Shown: positions 8,366 to 16,202 of the stretch, piece by piece
Layout of the letters: the number at the start of each line of letters is the position of its first letter
How positions within the stretch are numbered: the first letter of the stretch is position 1
Assembly (NCBI RefSeq): GCF_000277815.2
Contig: NC_018480.1
Coordinates: 62,001-126,000, forward strand
Source: Encephalitozoon hellem ATCC 50504
Lineage: Eukaryota > Microsporidia > Unikaryonidae
DNA length: 64,000 nucleotides
Direction: 5' to 3'
Position numbers and translations under genes: made by a program
Notes under the pieces: model-generated
What the model saw: the letters and a program-made list of their open reading frames with translations, nothing else
The model's database searches: none
What the model was told of the DNA's origin: nothing

Positions 8366-8728
8366 ATGGACGCCGAAATGAAAAAGCAAGACATAGACGT
8401 GGCAAGCAACATGGAGACTATGAAGGTCTGCATAGACATGGCAAGCCTTGAAGAGAAAAGGATCAACAAGGTGTGTAGGGAGTTCTACGAGTACGGGAAG
8501 ACATTCATCGATAATCTGCAGAGAGAAGTAGTCTTGCCCAAAAAGATTGAGAGCATCACAACGCTCAGGAACCCATCTGGACAGGGAACAAAGAAGTGGA
8601 GCAGATATAAGATGATTGTTCATCTCAGGAACTTTTATCTTGAAGCCACGCACCAGCAGTTGGAAAAAGTTGTCCAGTTTCTCAGGAACTTCCCCCATGT
8701 TGAAATTAACCTAAGCATTCAAAATTAA
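8366..8728 (+). CDS. RPS20: Small ribosomal subunit protein uS10 (RPS20)
   Basis: The product has 120 residues from the ATG at 8366. The core LPKKIESITTLRNPSGQGTKKWSRYKMIVHLRNF aligns with the eukaryotic uS10 core ([32 protein letters not shown]), and the C-terminus VEINLSI matches the last beta strand. The N-terminal 20 residues are a divergent extension. uS10 sits in the head of the 40S subunit. There is no intron signal near the start, unlike some other ribosomal protein genes of the genus. An open frame on the opposite strand at 8279-8698 is a shadow. Confidence 0.9.
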   Translation: MDAEMKKQDIDVASNMETMKVCIDMASLEEKRINKVCREFYEYGKTFIDNLQREVVLPKKIESITTLRNPSGQGTKKWSRYKMIVHLRNFYLEATHQQLEKVVQFLRNFPHVEINLSIQN

Positions 8729-8803
8729 AGTTCGTTGAGTTATGTTCTTAAGATTTTATTGGTGGCAGAGTTGCATCTAAGAACCTCCAGTCTTGTAGCA
8801 TCC

Positions 8804-9241
8804 TCACCCTTCATTATCGCAATAGTAGTCATCTTCGAAGGACCTTTCAAACTGAAGCTTTGCATTTTGAAAAAGCTTGATTTGCTGGTTGTGAAGTTCC
8901 TCCATGGACAGACCTGAATCCTTGAATTTGTCAATTTTTGATGGCTTCTGCTTGATGTAATTCTCATAGTTTCCGTGCTCCTTCACACAATCATCGATAT
9001 AGTTTTCAAATCCAAGGTTCTTCAATGCCTTGTAGACATGCTCATAGCTTATTGTCTTTTTCTTCTCCTCCTCACAGGCTTTGTTTGCCTCCAGCGTTAA
9101 CATGTTTAGGAAATAAATGCATGCATTCTGGAAAATTTCTTTGGATTCCTTTGGAACAACGGAGTTCTTTGGGAGCATAGACGATACCATCTTGTCGACA
9201 GTGGCCTTTGGCAATGTATTTTCATCATCATTTCTTTCCAT
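8804..9241 (-). CDS. Negative cofactor 2 beta (DR1), histone-fold transcription repressor
   Basis: The product has 145 residues from the ATG at 9241, not the TTG 12 bases upstream. A histone fold begins with LPKATVDKMVSSMLP and continues through ACIYFLNMLTLEANKACEEEKKKTISYEHVYKALKNLGFENYI, which matches DR1/NC2-beta closely, including the KKTI-EHV-KAL-LGF string. A polar C-terminal tail follows. NC2 beta pairs with DRAP1 (NC2 alpha) to bind TBP on promoters. CBF-A and Dpb3 proteins share the fold but match this string less well. Confidence 0.82.
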   Translation of the reverse strand: MERNDDENTLPKATVDKMVSSMLPKNSVVPKESKEIFQNACIYFLNMLTLEANKACEEEKKKTISYEHVYKALKNLGFENYIDDCVKEHGNYENYIKQKPSKIDKFKDSGLSMEELHNQQIKLFQNAKLQFERSFEDDYYCDNEG

Positions 9242-9357
9242 ATTTACGTTCAATTCTTGCTAGGATGATATTTATGGATTTTGAATAAGTTTGTTTTTGT
9301 GTGAAATAAATGTGATTATGCAAAGCGGGATAACCTCTTAGCACTTTCCATGTCTTT

Positions 9358-9783
9358 ATGCTCTACATGGATGCCGAATTCATAAGTGGCGTTGTTGTCT
9401 CGTACTCCAAGCTCCTCAGGGAAATAAGCGGAATGAAGAAGGAGATCAAAGAGATCTTGGCAACTGTTCGTAGTGCCCTATCCCGGATGAGCACAATCTG
9501 CAGTGCGGGTCAAGCACACCCTGTACCACTTAGATGTGAATGTCTAGGCAATACCCGGATGTCCTCTTTGGATGATAAAGCAGCCTTAATACTTCCAAAA
9601 AAGTCTCTGGATCGTTGTGAAGTATCGCCGAGGAAGAAGAAGGATTATCACAGAGTCCCTTCAGCTTCCAAAGGTAAGGGCAAAAGATGCATGCAGAATG
9701 CCTGCGATGTAAATCCTTGCTTCTTCAAGGAGGTCGAGAGAGAAGTATGCCACGCACAATGCTCGGATGATGTGTCTTATTGA
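9358..9783 (+). CDS. Hypothetical basic, cysteine-containing protein
   Basis: The 141-residue open frame starts at the ATG at 9358 (a second Met is three codons on) and ends 13 bases before PNO1. It has a helical N-terminal part (SKLLREISGMKKEIKEILATV), a basic middle (SPRKKKDYHRV, KGKGKRC) and nine cysteines, the last five close to the C-terminus (C-X4-C-X4-C-X8-C-X3-C). I recognise no family, membrane segment or zinc motif with standard spacing. The frame fills a gap in a genome with almost no spare DNA, which argues that it is real and perhaps lineage-specific. Confidence 0.55.
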   Translation: MLYMDAEFISGVVVSYSKLLREISGMKKEIKEILATVRSALSRMSTICSAGQAHPVPLRCECLGNTRMSSLDDKAALILPKKSLDRCEVSPRKKKDYHRVPSASKGKGKRCMQNACDVNPCFFKEVEREVCHAQCSDDVSY

Positions 9784-9796
9784 AGCAATGTTCTAA

Positions 9797-10432
9797 ATGT
9801 GTGAGATGCGGAGGCCTAAATTCCTTGGATTATCTTGCCCCATGATCGAAATCCAGACTAGGTCGATTCCTATCCATCCTAAGAAGATGAGAATGATGAA
9901 AGAAGAATGGATGAAGATATACACGCCAATAGTCGAAATATGCAAGATCCAGATACGCATGAACATCAAGGGAAGATGTGTGGAGATGAGGACGTGCGAA
10001 CATACTGAGGATCCCTCCTACTTGGAAAGATCTGCTCAGTACATTGAGGCTGTAAGCATTGGATTTCCTATTGATGATGCAATTGCAATACTCAAGTTCA
10101 GTGATGTGTTTTTGGACCGTTTTGAAATATCCGAGGTTAAAACGCTGAGGGGGCACCATGTTGAGAGGGCCGTTGGAAGAATCATAGGAAGGGAAGGAAA
10201 GACAAAAGATGCCATAGAAGAGTTTAGCAGGTCGAAGATCATTGTGCAAGAACAAATGATACATTTTCTTGGGACGATTGAAAACATAAGAATAGCAAAG
10301 GATGCGGTGTGCAGGCTTATAATGGGGTCCCAGCCAGGAAGTATCTTCAATAGACTACGGATCATCAACTCGAGGCTCAAGGAAAAGTATGGAGGGATTC
10401 AGACAATATATAACGAGTTTGAGAAGAGATAG
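9797..10432 (+). CDS. PNO1: PNO1/Dim2-like KH-domain 40S ribosome assembly factor
   Basis: The protein has 211 residues from the ATG at 9797, with another Met at codon 4. The sequence follows PNO1 through both KH modules: EEWMKIYTPIVEICKIQIRMNIKGRCVEMRTC, then AVGRIIGREGKTKDAIEEFSRSKI with the GREGKT loop. PNO1 binds pre-18S rRNA near its 3' end and is needed for 20S pre-rRNA cleavage. It is close to the length of the conserved core of yeast Pno1 (274). The intergenic space to the gene before is only 13 bases. Confidence 0.88.
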   Translation: MCEMRRPKFLGLSCPMIEIQTRSIPIHPKKMRMMKEEWMKIYTPIVEICKIQIRMNIKGRCVEMRTCEHTEDPSYLERSAQYIEAVSIGFPIDDAIAILKFSDVFLDRFEISEVKTLRGHHVERAVGRIIGREGKTKDAIEEFSRSKIIVQEQMIHFLGTIENIRIAKDAVCRLIMGSQPGSIFNRLRIINSRLKEKYGGIQTIYNEFEKR

Positions 10433-10492
10433 GCACAACTACATAATAAATGTTTTGGATGCTCTATTATTCTTGAGGAAAGTGAACCCCGA

Positions 10493-11593
10493 ATGGGGAT
10501 TTCTGGGCTCTTGCCCATTGTGGCTCCTAAACTAGTGAAAAGACATATATCAAGCTACAAGCACCAGAGGATAGGGATTGACGGGCATGCATGGCTGTAT
10601 CAAATTCTCTCCTTTGTGTCTGAGGAGATATTTTTCAAGGTTCCTACAAAGAAGCACATAGCCATGTTTGAAGAGAAAGTGAGGGTGCTAGAAAATTATG
10701 GCATCACGCCTGTTGTTGTCTTGGACGGAGACACACTCCCAAGCAAAGAGGAGACAAACAGAAAGAGGCAAGTCAAGAAGGAAAGGAATAGAAAGGAGGC
10801 CGAGCATTGGCTAATGAAGAACGACCCAGAAAAGGCCAAGGGATTTATGCGGCAATGTATAACTGTCACAAGGGAGATTGTGTCTGACATTGTGAAGATG
10901 CTGGAAAGAATAAACGTCGAGTATATTATCTCGCCCTATGAATCCGATGCTCAGCTTTGCTATCTCCAGAGAATAGGCTACATAGACTGCATCCTTACAG
11001 AAGACAGCGATCTCATTCCATATGGATCTAATAGAATACTCTACAAATTTGACTGCACATTTGTACAAGAGTTTACCAGAGACTGCCTTACGGAGGCAAG
11101 GGGCAAGGATTTCGAAGAGAACATTCTTGATATCTCCATATTGAGCGGATGTGATTATTTGGCTTCTATACAGGGCATTGGGGTTGTGACTGCTCATAAG
11201 CTCCTCTCCAGAGAGAAGACTGTTGAGGGGGTGATTGAGTATCTACGGCATAGAAAACCCGTCCCGAGCGGCTACTTAGATGACTTCCTTAAGGCAAAAA
11301 AGACATTTCTGCACCAGGTTGTGTATGATCCCATACAACAGAAGAGAAGATATCTCCGGGACCTAAGAGAGAAGCTGGACTTTCTGGGCACACTAAAGGA
11401 GGAGGAATATAGAATTGAAGACGGGCCCTTGGAGTCATTCTTCAAAGCACCAAGGAAGATAAGAGCAATCAAAAGACACTTCATACCGGCCATAAAGAAA
11501 AGAAGATCTGAAGCATCTGAAATTAAGAGAGGAAAAAAAGAAAGGCATGAGGCGAAAGTGGACATTCATATACACTCTCCATACTTTAACTAA
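10493..11593 (+). CDS. EXO1: Exonuclease 1 (XPG/Rad2 family 5' nuclease)
   Basis: The product has 366 residues from the ATG at 10493. The N-terminal XPG domain (MGISGLLPIV, IGIDGHAWLY, VVLDGD) and internal XPG domain (YESDAQLCYL, ILTEDSDLIPYGS, SGCDYLASIQGIG with the helix-hairpin-helix) are all present, with the metal-binding acidic residues in place. The order and spacing fit EXO1 better than FEN1 or XPG: there is no PCNA box next to the nuclease and no long spacer. The C-terminal mismatch-repair interaction tail of yeast Exo1 (702 residues) is nearly gone. It acts in end resection and mismatch repair. Confidence 0.85.
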   Translation: MGISGLLPIVAPKLVKRHISSYKHQRIGIDGHAWLYQILSFVSEEIFFKVPTKKHIAMFEEKVRVLENYGITPVVVLDGDTLPSKEETNRKRQVKKERNRKEAEHWLMKNDPEKAKGFMRQCITVTREIVSDIVKMLERINVEYIISPYESDAQLCYLQRIGYIDCILTEDSDLIPYGSNRILYKFDCTFVQEFTRDCLTEARGKDFEENILDISILSGCDYLASIQGIGVVTAHKLLSREKTVEGVIEYLRHRKPVPSGYLDDFLKAKKTFLHQVVYDPIQQKRRYLRDLREKLDFLGTLKEEEYRIEDGPLESFFKAPRKIRAIKRHFIPAIKKRRSEASEIKRGKKERHEAKVDIHIHSPYFN

Positions 11594-11757
11594 TAAAAAT
11601 GAAGAATCAGAAGAAAGTTTTCATCAGCATTCAGCCAGGGATAACTTTATCATCATCACTTTCTTGGGGGACCCTTTTTTTTGTTTTTTATAGGAACTTG
11701 AAAATGAGGCAAACTCAGGAGTTACTTCCTGCACAACCCGTAAATACAAAAATCTGT
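11594..11757. other. Convergent intergenic spacer with long T run
   Basis: This 164-base space between the ends of EXO1 and CCR4 holds an AATAAA-like sequence right after the EXO1 stop and a GGGGGACCC followed by eight T residues near 11669-11679. I see no convincing RNA gene or ORF. The T run could end a Pol III transcript, but no promoter or fold supports one. Confidence 0.4.
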
Positions 11758-13317
11758 TTATTGCCGAGGATTTCTGCCAAATACATTTTGAGTAGTGTTT
11801 CTGTTGGGGAGTGCAAACTTTGCGCCTAGGAAGATATGGTCCGAAGGAAAATGCATGTTTGGAAGGCCTGCAACATTTTCAGTGTACTCGTCCTCTATTG
11901 GAGACAACACCGATGTCAGCATTATTCTGCTGTCGTAAAATATGTAGTCAATAACGTTTTTGAATATGGGTGTGAAGTTGGTGAACCCAAGGTCTTGATT
12001 TATGTAGGAGTCATTAAGCCTCAAGCCATCTCCAAACTCCTGGGTAGAAAAGTGACGCGCAATATCCCCAAAGTCTGCTAAATCTACTGTCCTGGTAGTT
12101 ATTGACTTGTAGACTGATGAGGACCTGAGGGAATTGAAGTCTCCCTGCAGAAACAGATATGCATTTGGATGTCTTGAAACTATCTTTCTGATTTCCTCAA
12201 TAAGTAGAATCACTTGAAGCAGCTTGACATCTGGGTAATCAGGATCCCAGAAGATGTGGGTGTTTACAACCAATATCTGTTGCCCATTGGGCCTCTCGAG
12301 AAGTGCCCCAATTGCCACGTTATCCTTCTTTCCGTATCTTTCAAGCAGCTCTTGATTGGTATTGAATCTTGCATCCTGAGATACCTTCTGATAGAAGTCA
12401 ATAGGAAACTGTGCAATCAGCCTAAACTTGTTTCTCCTCCAGAAGATTGCACATCCGTCGACTATCTTCTTGTCTGGAACACTCTTTACCCTTCCCCGTG
12501 GATAGATGATTGAATCGTAGCTGCACCTCATTTCAAGCTGCTCTTTGTAGAAATCAAAAAAGCTGTAGAGCTCGATCTCCTGAAGGCATAGTATATCCAC
12601 ATTGTACAGAACTATTTCCTGTAAGATTCCCTCTCTTCGGAACTCCGGGTTAATGACCCATGACGGTGCATATGTCAGCCTTGCTGCCCAAAGATTCGAT
12701 AGGATGTTGAAGGTTCCAACACTTATTGTGTCGCTATAGAAAACATTCTTGTTCAGGTTTTCTATCCACGGCCTATCATTCGGAGGAGGATACCCCGTGT
12801 TATGCTCCCTACAGAACTGAAGAAGCTTCTTATCCCTTACAAGAGTGTTAAACGGGACTATCAGTGGATTGTTAGCTATCTCAAGATTCTCGAGATTATA
12901 GAGCGTTCCTATCTCCATCGGAATGTTTGAGATCAAGTTGTCACTCAAGTTCAACTCCTTCAGACTGGCAACCTTCCCAATTTCTGGAGGAATGCTTCTG
13001 ATCTTGTTTTTGCTGAGATTGAGCACCTCAAGGCACCTTAGCTTGCATATCTCCTTTGGAATGATCTCTATCTCATTATTTGAAAGATTCAATACTCTAA
13101 TGAACCTCATATCAAACAGAGACCTGGAGATGTTTCTTATTCCTTGAGAACAAAGATCAAGACCTGTCCACGGCTCCTCACAAGCCTCGGCAGTCCTTCC
13201 AAGGGACTTTCTTCTTGATGCCAAACACTCTTCTCCCATGCCCAAGGGTCCTTGTCCAGAAAATCTTTCACAATCACCATAAAAATTTGTAGGCTCAAAA
13301 CAGGCCTTAAGAACCAT
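11758..13317 (-). CDS. CCR4: CCR4 deadenylase (LRR plus EEP nuclease)
   Basis: The enzyme has 519 residues from the ATG at 13317. Residues about 70-165 are five leucine-rich repeats (IRVLNLSNNEIEIIPKEI and the like). The endonuclease/exonuclease/phosphatase domain follows from about residue 195, with the catalytic series SVGTFNILS, CLQEIE, VNTHIFW, GDFNS and HFPSDH. This LRR-EEP order defines CCR4, the main poly(A) nuclease of the CCR4-NOT complex. The Gln-rich N-terminus of yeast Ccr4 is missing. With PAT1, DCP1, LSM7 and PBP1 it forms a decay set encoded in the same window. Confidence 0.93.
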   Translation of the reverse strand: MVLKACFEPTNFYGDCERFSGQGPLGMGEECLASRRKSLGRTAEACEEPWTGLDLCSQGIRNISRSLFDMRFIRVLNLSNNEIEIIPKEICKLRCLEVLNLSKNKIRSIPPEIGKVASLKELNLSDNLISNIPMEIGTLYNLENLEIANNPLIVPFNTLVRDKKLLQFCREHNTGYPPPNDRPWIENLNKNVFYSDTISVGTFNILSNLWAARLTYAPSWVINPEFRREGILQEIVLYNVDILCLQEIELYSFFDFYKEQLEMRCSYDSIIYPRGRVKSVPDKKIVDGCAIFWRRNKFRLIAQFPIDFYQKVSQDARFNTNQELLERYGKKDNVAIGALLERPNGQQILVVNTHIFWDPDYPDVKLLQVILLIEEIRKIVSRHPNAYLFLQGDFNSLRSSSVYKSITTRTVDLADFGDIARHFSTQEFGDGLRLNDSYINQDLGFTNFTPIFKNVIDYIFYDSRIMLTSVLSPIEDEYTENVAGLPNMHFPSDHIFLGAKFALPNRNTTQNVFGRNPRQ

Positions 13318-13346
13318 TCAATAAGTTTAAGATTCCTAAGCGTCTT

Positions 13347-13856
13347 TTAATTCTTGGTATGATGGTTGACATCAACAATGTAGTTCTTCCCGAGCAGTCC
13401 ATTAAGCCCTGCCCCTATTGCGTCCATCTCAGATCTACTGAAGGATGTCCTTCTTTCAAGAAGAACGTTCACAACCATGTCATTAACTCCACGCACGTCT
13501 GTCCTTGTTCCTGTAAGTAGAAATGGAAAGCAGGCATTTGCTAGCCATGTCTTTTCAATCGTGGACCTGGATGCAGGCCTTCCGTCTTCGTGGGATTCAA
13601 TTTCAAAGTTTCTAATGAAAATTATATAATAGTCATGGAACTGCTGCTTAGCTGCCTTCATAATATTGGTGTAATTCATCTGCACCCCAGGCAGAATGCT
13701 CTTTGGAACCTTAACAGCCATAACTTTCTCTCCGTTGTCGCATATTATTATCTGAATGGCTATCTTGCCGAACATCTCAGATGGGGCAGAGATATCCTTT
13801 GCATGCTTCCTGATTATCTCCGAAATATTCACTTCAGCCTCAGTTTGCGTGCTCAT
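13347..13856 (-). CDS. RPS7: Small ribosomal subunit protein eS7 (RPS7)
   Basis: The product has 169 residues from the ATG at 13856; a GTG eight codons upstream is in frame but unlikely. The strand pattern KVMAVKVPKSILPGVQ, the HDYYIIFIRNFEIE strand and the C-terminal GLNGLLGKNYIVDVN fit eS7 (human: VPVPQLKSFQ, KHVVFIAQRRILP, KLTGKDVNFE). Sequence identity is modest, as is usual in microsporidia. eS7 sits on the 40S body. It is encoded head to tail with CCR4, 29 bases apart. Confidence 0.78.
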   Translation of the reverse strand: MSTQTEAEVNISEIIRKHAKDISAPSEMFGKIAIQIIICDNGEKVMAVKVPKSILPGVQMNYTNIMKAAKQQFHDYYIIFIRNFEIESHEDGRPASRSTIEKTWLANACFPFLLTGTRTDVRGVNDMVVNVLLERRTSFSRSEMDAIGAGLNGLLGKNYIVDVNHHTKN

Positions 13857-13949
13857 AGACAAAGGGTCAAATTTTTTCACTTTTTTGAGGAGAGCCTAAC
13901 GGCCCTTCTTGAAGGATATCGATGAAAACTTATAAACAAACAGTCTCCT

Positions 13950-16073
13950 TTATTCATTGTTGAAAACAACAACTCTGCGCAACGCCTCTTCAAACTTCTC
14001 GTAGTTGATGTTCTCAGTGATTATAGAGCCTCCTCCACTGGGATTGACATAGTGGTGCAGGATTCTTTGCTGCGACTTGTTCTGCTCAGTAATACAGAAT
14101 TGCGGCGTTGGGAGCCTTTCCTCACATAGTGTCCTAGCCATCTCTTCGCTATCCCTTAGTATGCTCTTGAGGAACTCATACTCAGGCTGTTCGTGATACC
14201 CTTCTCTGACCCACTGTGCAAAATACTCTCCTTTCCATACTACAACATTGTGGAACGTGTCCAGCACAAGGATTACATCCGGCTCCAAAGACTTGCTGTC
14301 CACCTCAACTGCCTTAACCCCGCCTTGGTAGTGGTACGAAACAAGAGTGGGCTTGATGAGCTTCAATGCATCTGACACCTTCTGGTTGTACAGAAGCGTC
14401 AAGTAATATGCAGTCTCGTCAGGTGAATTGTTTCCTGTTTGGACCAGAAGGCTTCTTCGGAAAAAGAACATATAGTTTGGATAGTATGCCATGGAGTCGG
14501 GAAGAACTAGTGACGAAGGCTCTCCTTTATCATATCTAGCAAACGCCTTAGTAAATCTTATGAGATTCTTATCGATCATCCTTTCGCAATCCTTTATCTC
14601 CTCATACTTCTTTAGAAGAAGGAACCTTGCCTGGAAAACTGCAACAGCTTCCTGGTCAAACCCACATATCACGTCTTCTCTCGAGTCCGTAAATAGCCTG
14701 GCAAAGGTCGTCACCCTCACCAGAAGTTTCTTGTCACTCCTTTGGTACTGTGTAATCAACTGAACATATCCAAAATCACCATGCTTTGCCTCGGGCTTTT
14801 TGTCAAAGAGAATCGAGATGTTGGTCGACGGAAACACAGACCCCATCCTCCAGCATCCACCAGAAGACTTTCCCTGCCCAATAATCCCTTTGTACTCAAG
14901 GTTCTTGCTTGTTTTCACCTGCATCTTTACATTGAATCCTTGTGCCAGATGCCCTTCTTTGCTTCTATTAAGTATCTTGTTACAGGACGAAATGTAAATA
15001 TCTCTATCAAAGTCCTGCGCCATTATTAGCATTCCTCCAGTCATTGCAGTTAGCCTCTCCATGTGACATATCCCTACATCAACTATAGTCGCCGCAAGAA
15101 TGTCAAGGCTGTGCCCAACACTATTCATCCTCTCGCCTAGGCTCGTATAGAACTTCCTTGCAGGGCCTGCATACATCGGGTCGTTCTCTTCAAGATGGTC
15201 GTTTCTCCCTTTTTCCTTAAACTTTATTGGTGTCGTCGTTCCAGGCCCAAATGTGCAAGGTCCTTGAGTAAATAGAAGATACTTCACAGCTGTGTCAGGA
15301 AAGTTTGTTTCCAGTAAAGCAAAGGCTAGAGATACTGCGGAGCCCGTACACCTTACAGGCTTGTATGCTGTGAGAACAGGAAAGGGATCCTTCTCAAGAT
15401 TCTCAGCCACATCATACAAAAAATCATAGCATTCGCTCTTCTTCTTCAAAAACCTGCCTACAATCTGTGACTCAGACTTCGCAGTTGTATTCAGAGACTT
15501 CAGAACCTCCGCATTATACTCCTTCTTCCCAGAAAACAAATGTGTTTTCCGCGGTAATGTTGTGCTAAGCTCCAGAAGCTCAATGTTTGTCCCATACTTA
15601 ATAAACCCGACTAATGCATCGTCAGGAATCCCTTCTAACACCGCCTTGAGCGCATCCTTCAGAAGAATGTGTCTCTGATCATCAAACGTACATATGTCAA
15701 CAATAAGGAAAAACACAGTAGGAAAAACGCTCTCCCTGCTCAGCACATACTCGACTGTCGAGCTCTGCGGAAGTAATTCCGGCAGAAGGTTGTCAGGTGT
15801 GATCCCTCGCGCATGGCTTGGCAAGGTTGTGTTGCTATTACATATCACACAGTTCCAGGTTTGCCTCCCAAAGTCGATGTTGCAGTGAGGATTCAGGACT
15901 CCATTGCAGCTCATACAATATATAGGCTCGCATTCGAGAATGTTTGTTTCCTGATGGATGTTGTACAAACATGCCAGGGGGACCTTTGCGGTGGCATCAC
16001 CTTTGGAAGGCCACACATTCCAGGTGAGACGAACACCATCACTCTCCTCTATGTTTCTGATCTCCTCCTCCAT
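13950..16073 (-). CDS. SEC23: COPII coat subunit SEC23
   Basis: The protein has 707 residues. I take the ATG at 16073, which gives MEEEIRNIEESDGVRLTWNVWPS, the normal Sec23 beginning; a TTG upstream is in frame. The zinc finger CMSCNGVLNPHCNIDFGRQTWNCVIC is intact, followed by the trunk (vWA-like) domain, beta-sandwich, helical domain and a C-terminal gelsolin-like domain (VILVLDTFHNVVVWKGEYFA). Sec23 is the GTPase-activating subunit for Sar1, and its conserved arginine should lie in the gelsolin-proximal region. The length is near the yeast 768. Confidence 0.93.
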   Translation of the reverse strand: MEEEIRNIEESDGVRLTWNVWPSKGDATAKVPLACLYNIHQETNILECEPIYCMSCNGVLNPHCNIDFGRQTWNCVICNSNTTLPSHARGITPDNLLPELLPQSSTVEYVLSRESVFPTVFFLIVDICTFDDQRHILLKDALKAVLEGIPDDALVGFIKYGTNIELLELSTTLPRKTHLFSGKKEYNAEVLKSLNTTAKSESQIVGRFLKKKSECYDFLYDVAENLEKDPFPVLTAYKPVRCTGSAVSLAFALLETNFPDTAVKYLLFTQGPCTFGPGTTTPIKFKEKGRNDHLEENDPMYAGPARKFYTSLGERMNSVGHSLDILAATIVDVGICHMERLTAMTGGMLIMAQDFDRDIYISSCNKILNRSKEGHLAQGFNVKMQVKTSKNLEYKGIIGQGKSSGGCWRMGSVFPSTNISILFDKKPEAKHGDFGYVQLITQYQRSDKKLLVRVTTFARLFTDSREDVICGFDQEAVAVFQARFLLLKKYEEIKDCERMIDKNLIRFTKAFARYDKGEPSSLVLPDSMAYYPNYMFFFRRSLLVQTGNNSPDETAYYLTLLYNQKVSDALKLIKPTLVSYHYQGGVKAVEVDSKSLEPDVILVLDTFHNVVVWKGEYFAQWVREGYHEQPEYEFLKSILRDSEEMARTLCEERLPTPQFCITEQNKSQQRILHHYVNPSGGGSIITENINYEKFEEALRRVVVFNNE

Positions 16074-16202
16074 AAGGGCTAATAAAAATTTCCGTAAACA
16101 ACCAAAACTCAATATCTAGGCATGGATTTATCATAGCTTCGAAATCCTTAAGGTAAGCATAGATGAACATTAAGAAACCCGTCTCTTCACCATTCAAACC
16201 CC
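16074..16202. other. Spacer between MCM8 stop and SEC23 start
   Basis: This 129-base region lies upstream of SEC23 and downstream of MCM8 on the same strand. It contains AATAAAAATTT next to the SEC23 start, the usual start-proximal AAATTT element. I see no tRNA-like arm or ORF. Confidence 0.4.

Noticed and set aside
8279..8698. 139-codon open frame on the minus strand
   Set aside because: It is antisense to the uS10 gene, whose sequence is conserved.
11599..11829. 76-codon open frame on the plus strand
   Set aside because: It overlaps the CCR4 3' end and lacks any recognisable pattern. Most of it is intergenic, low-complexity sequence.
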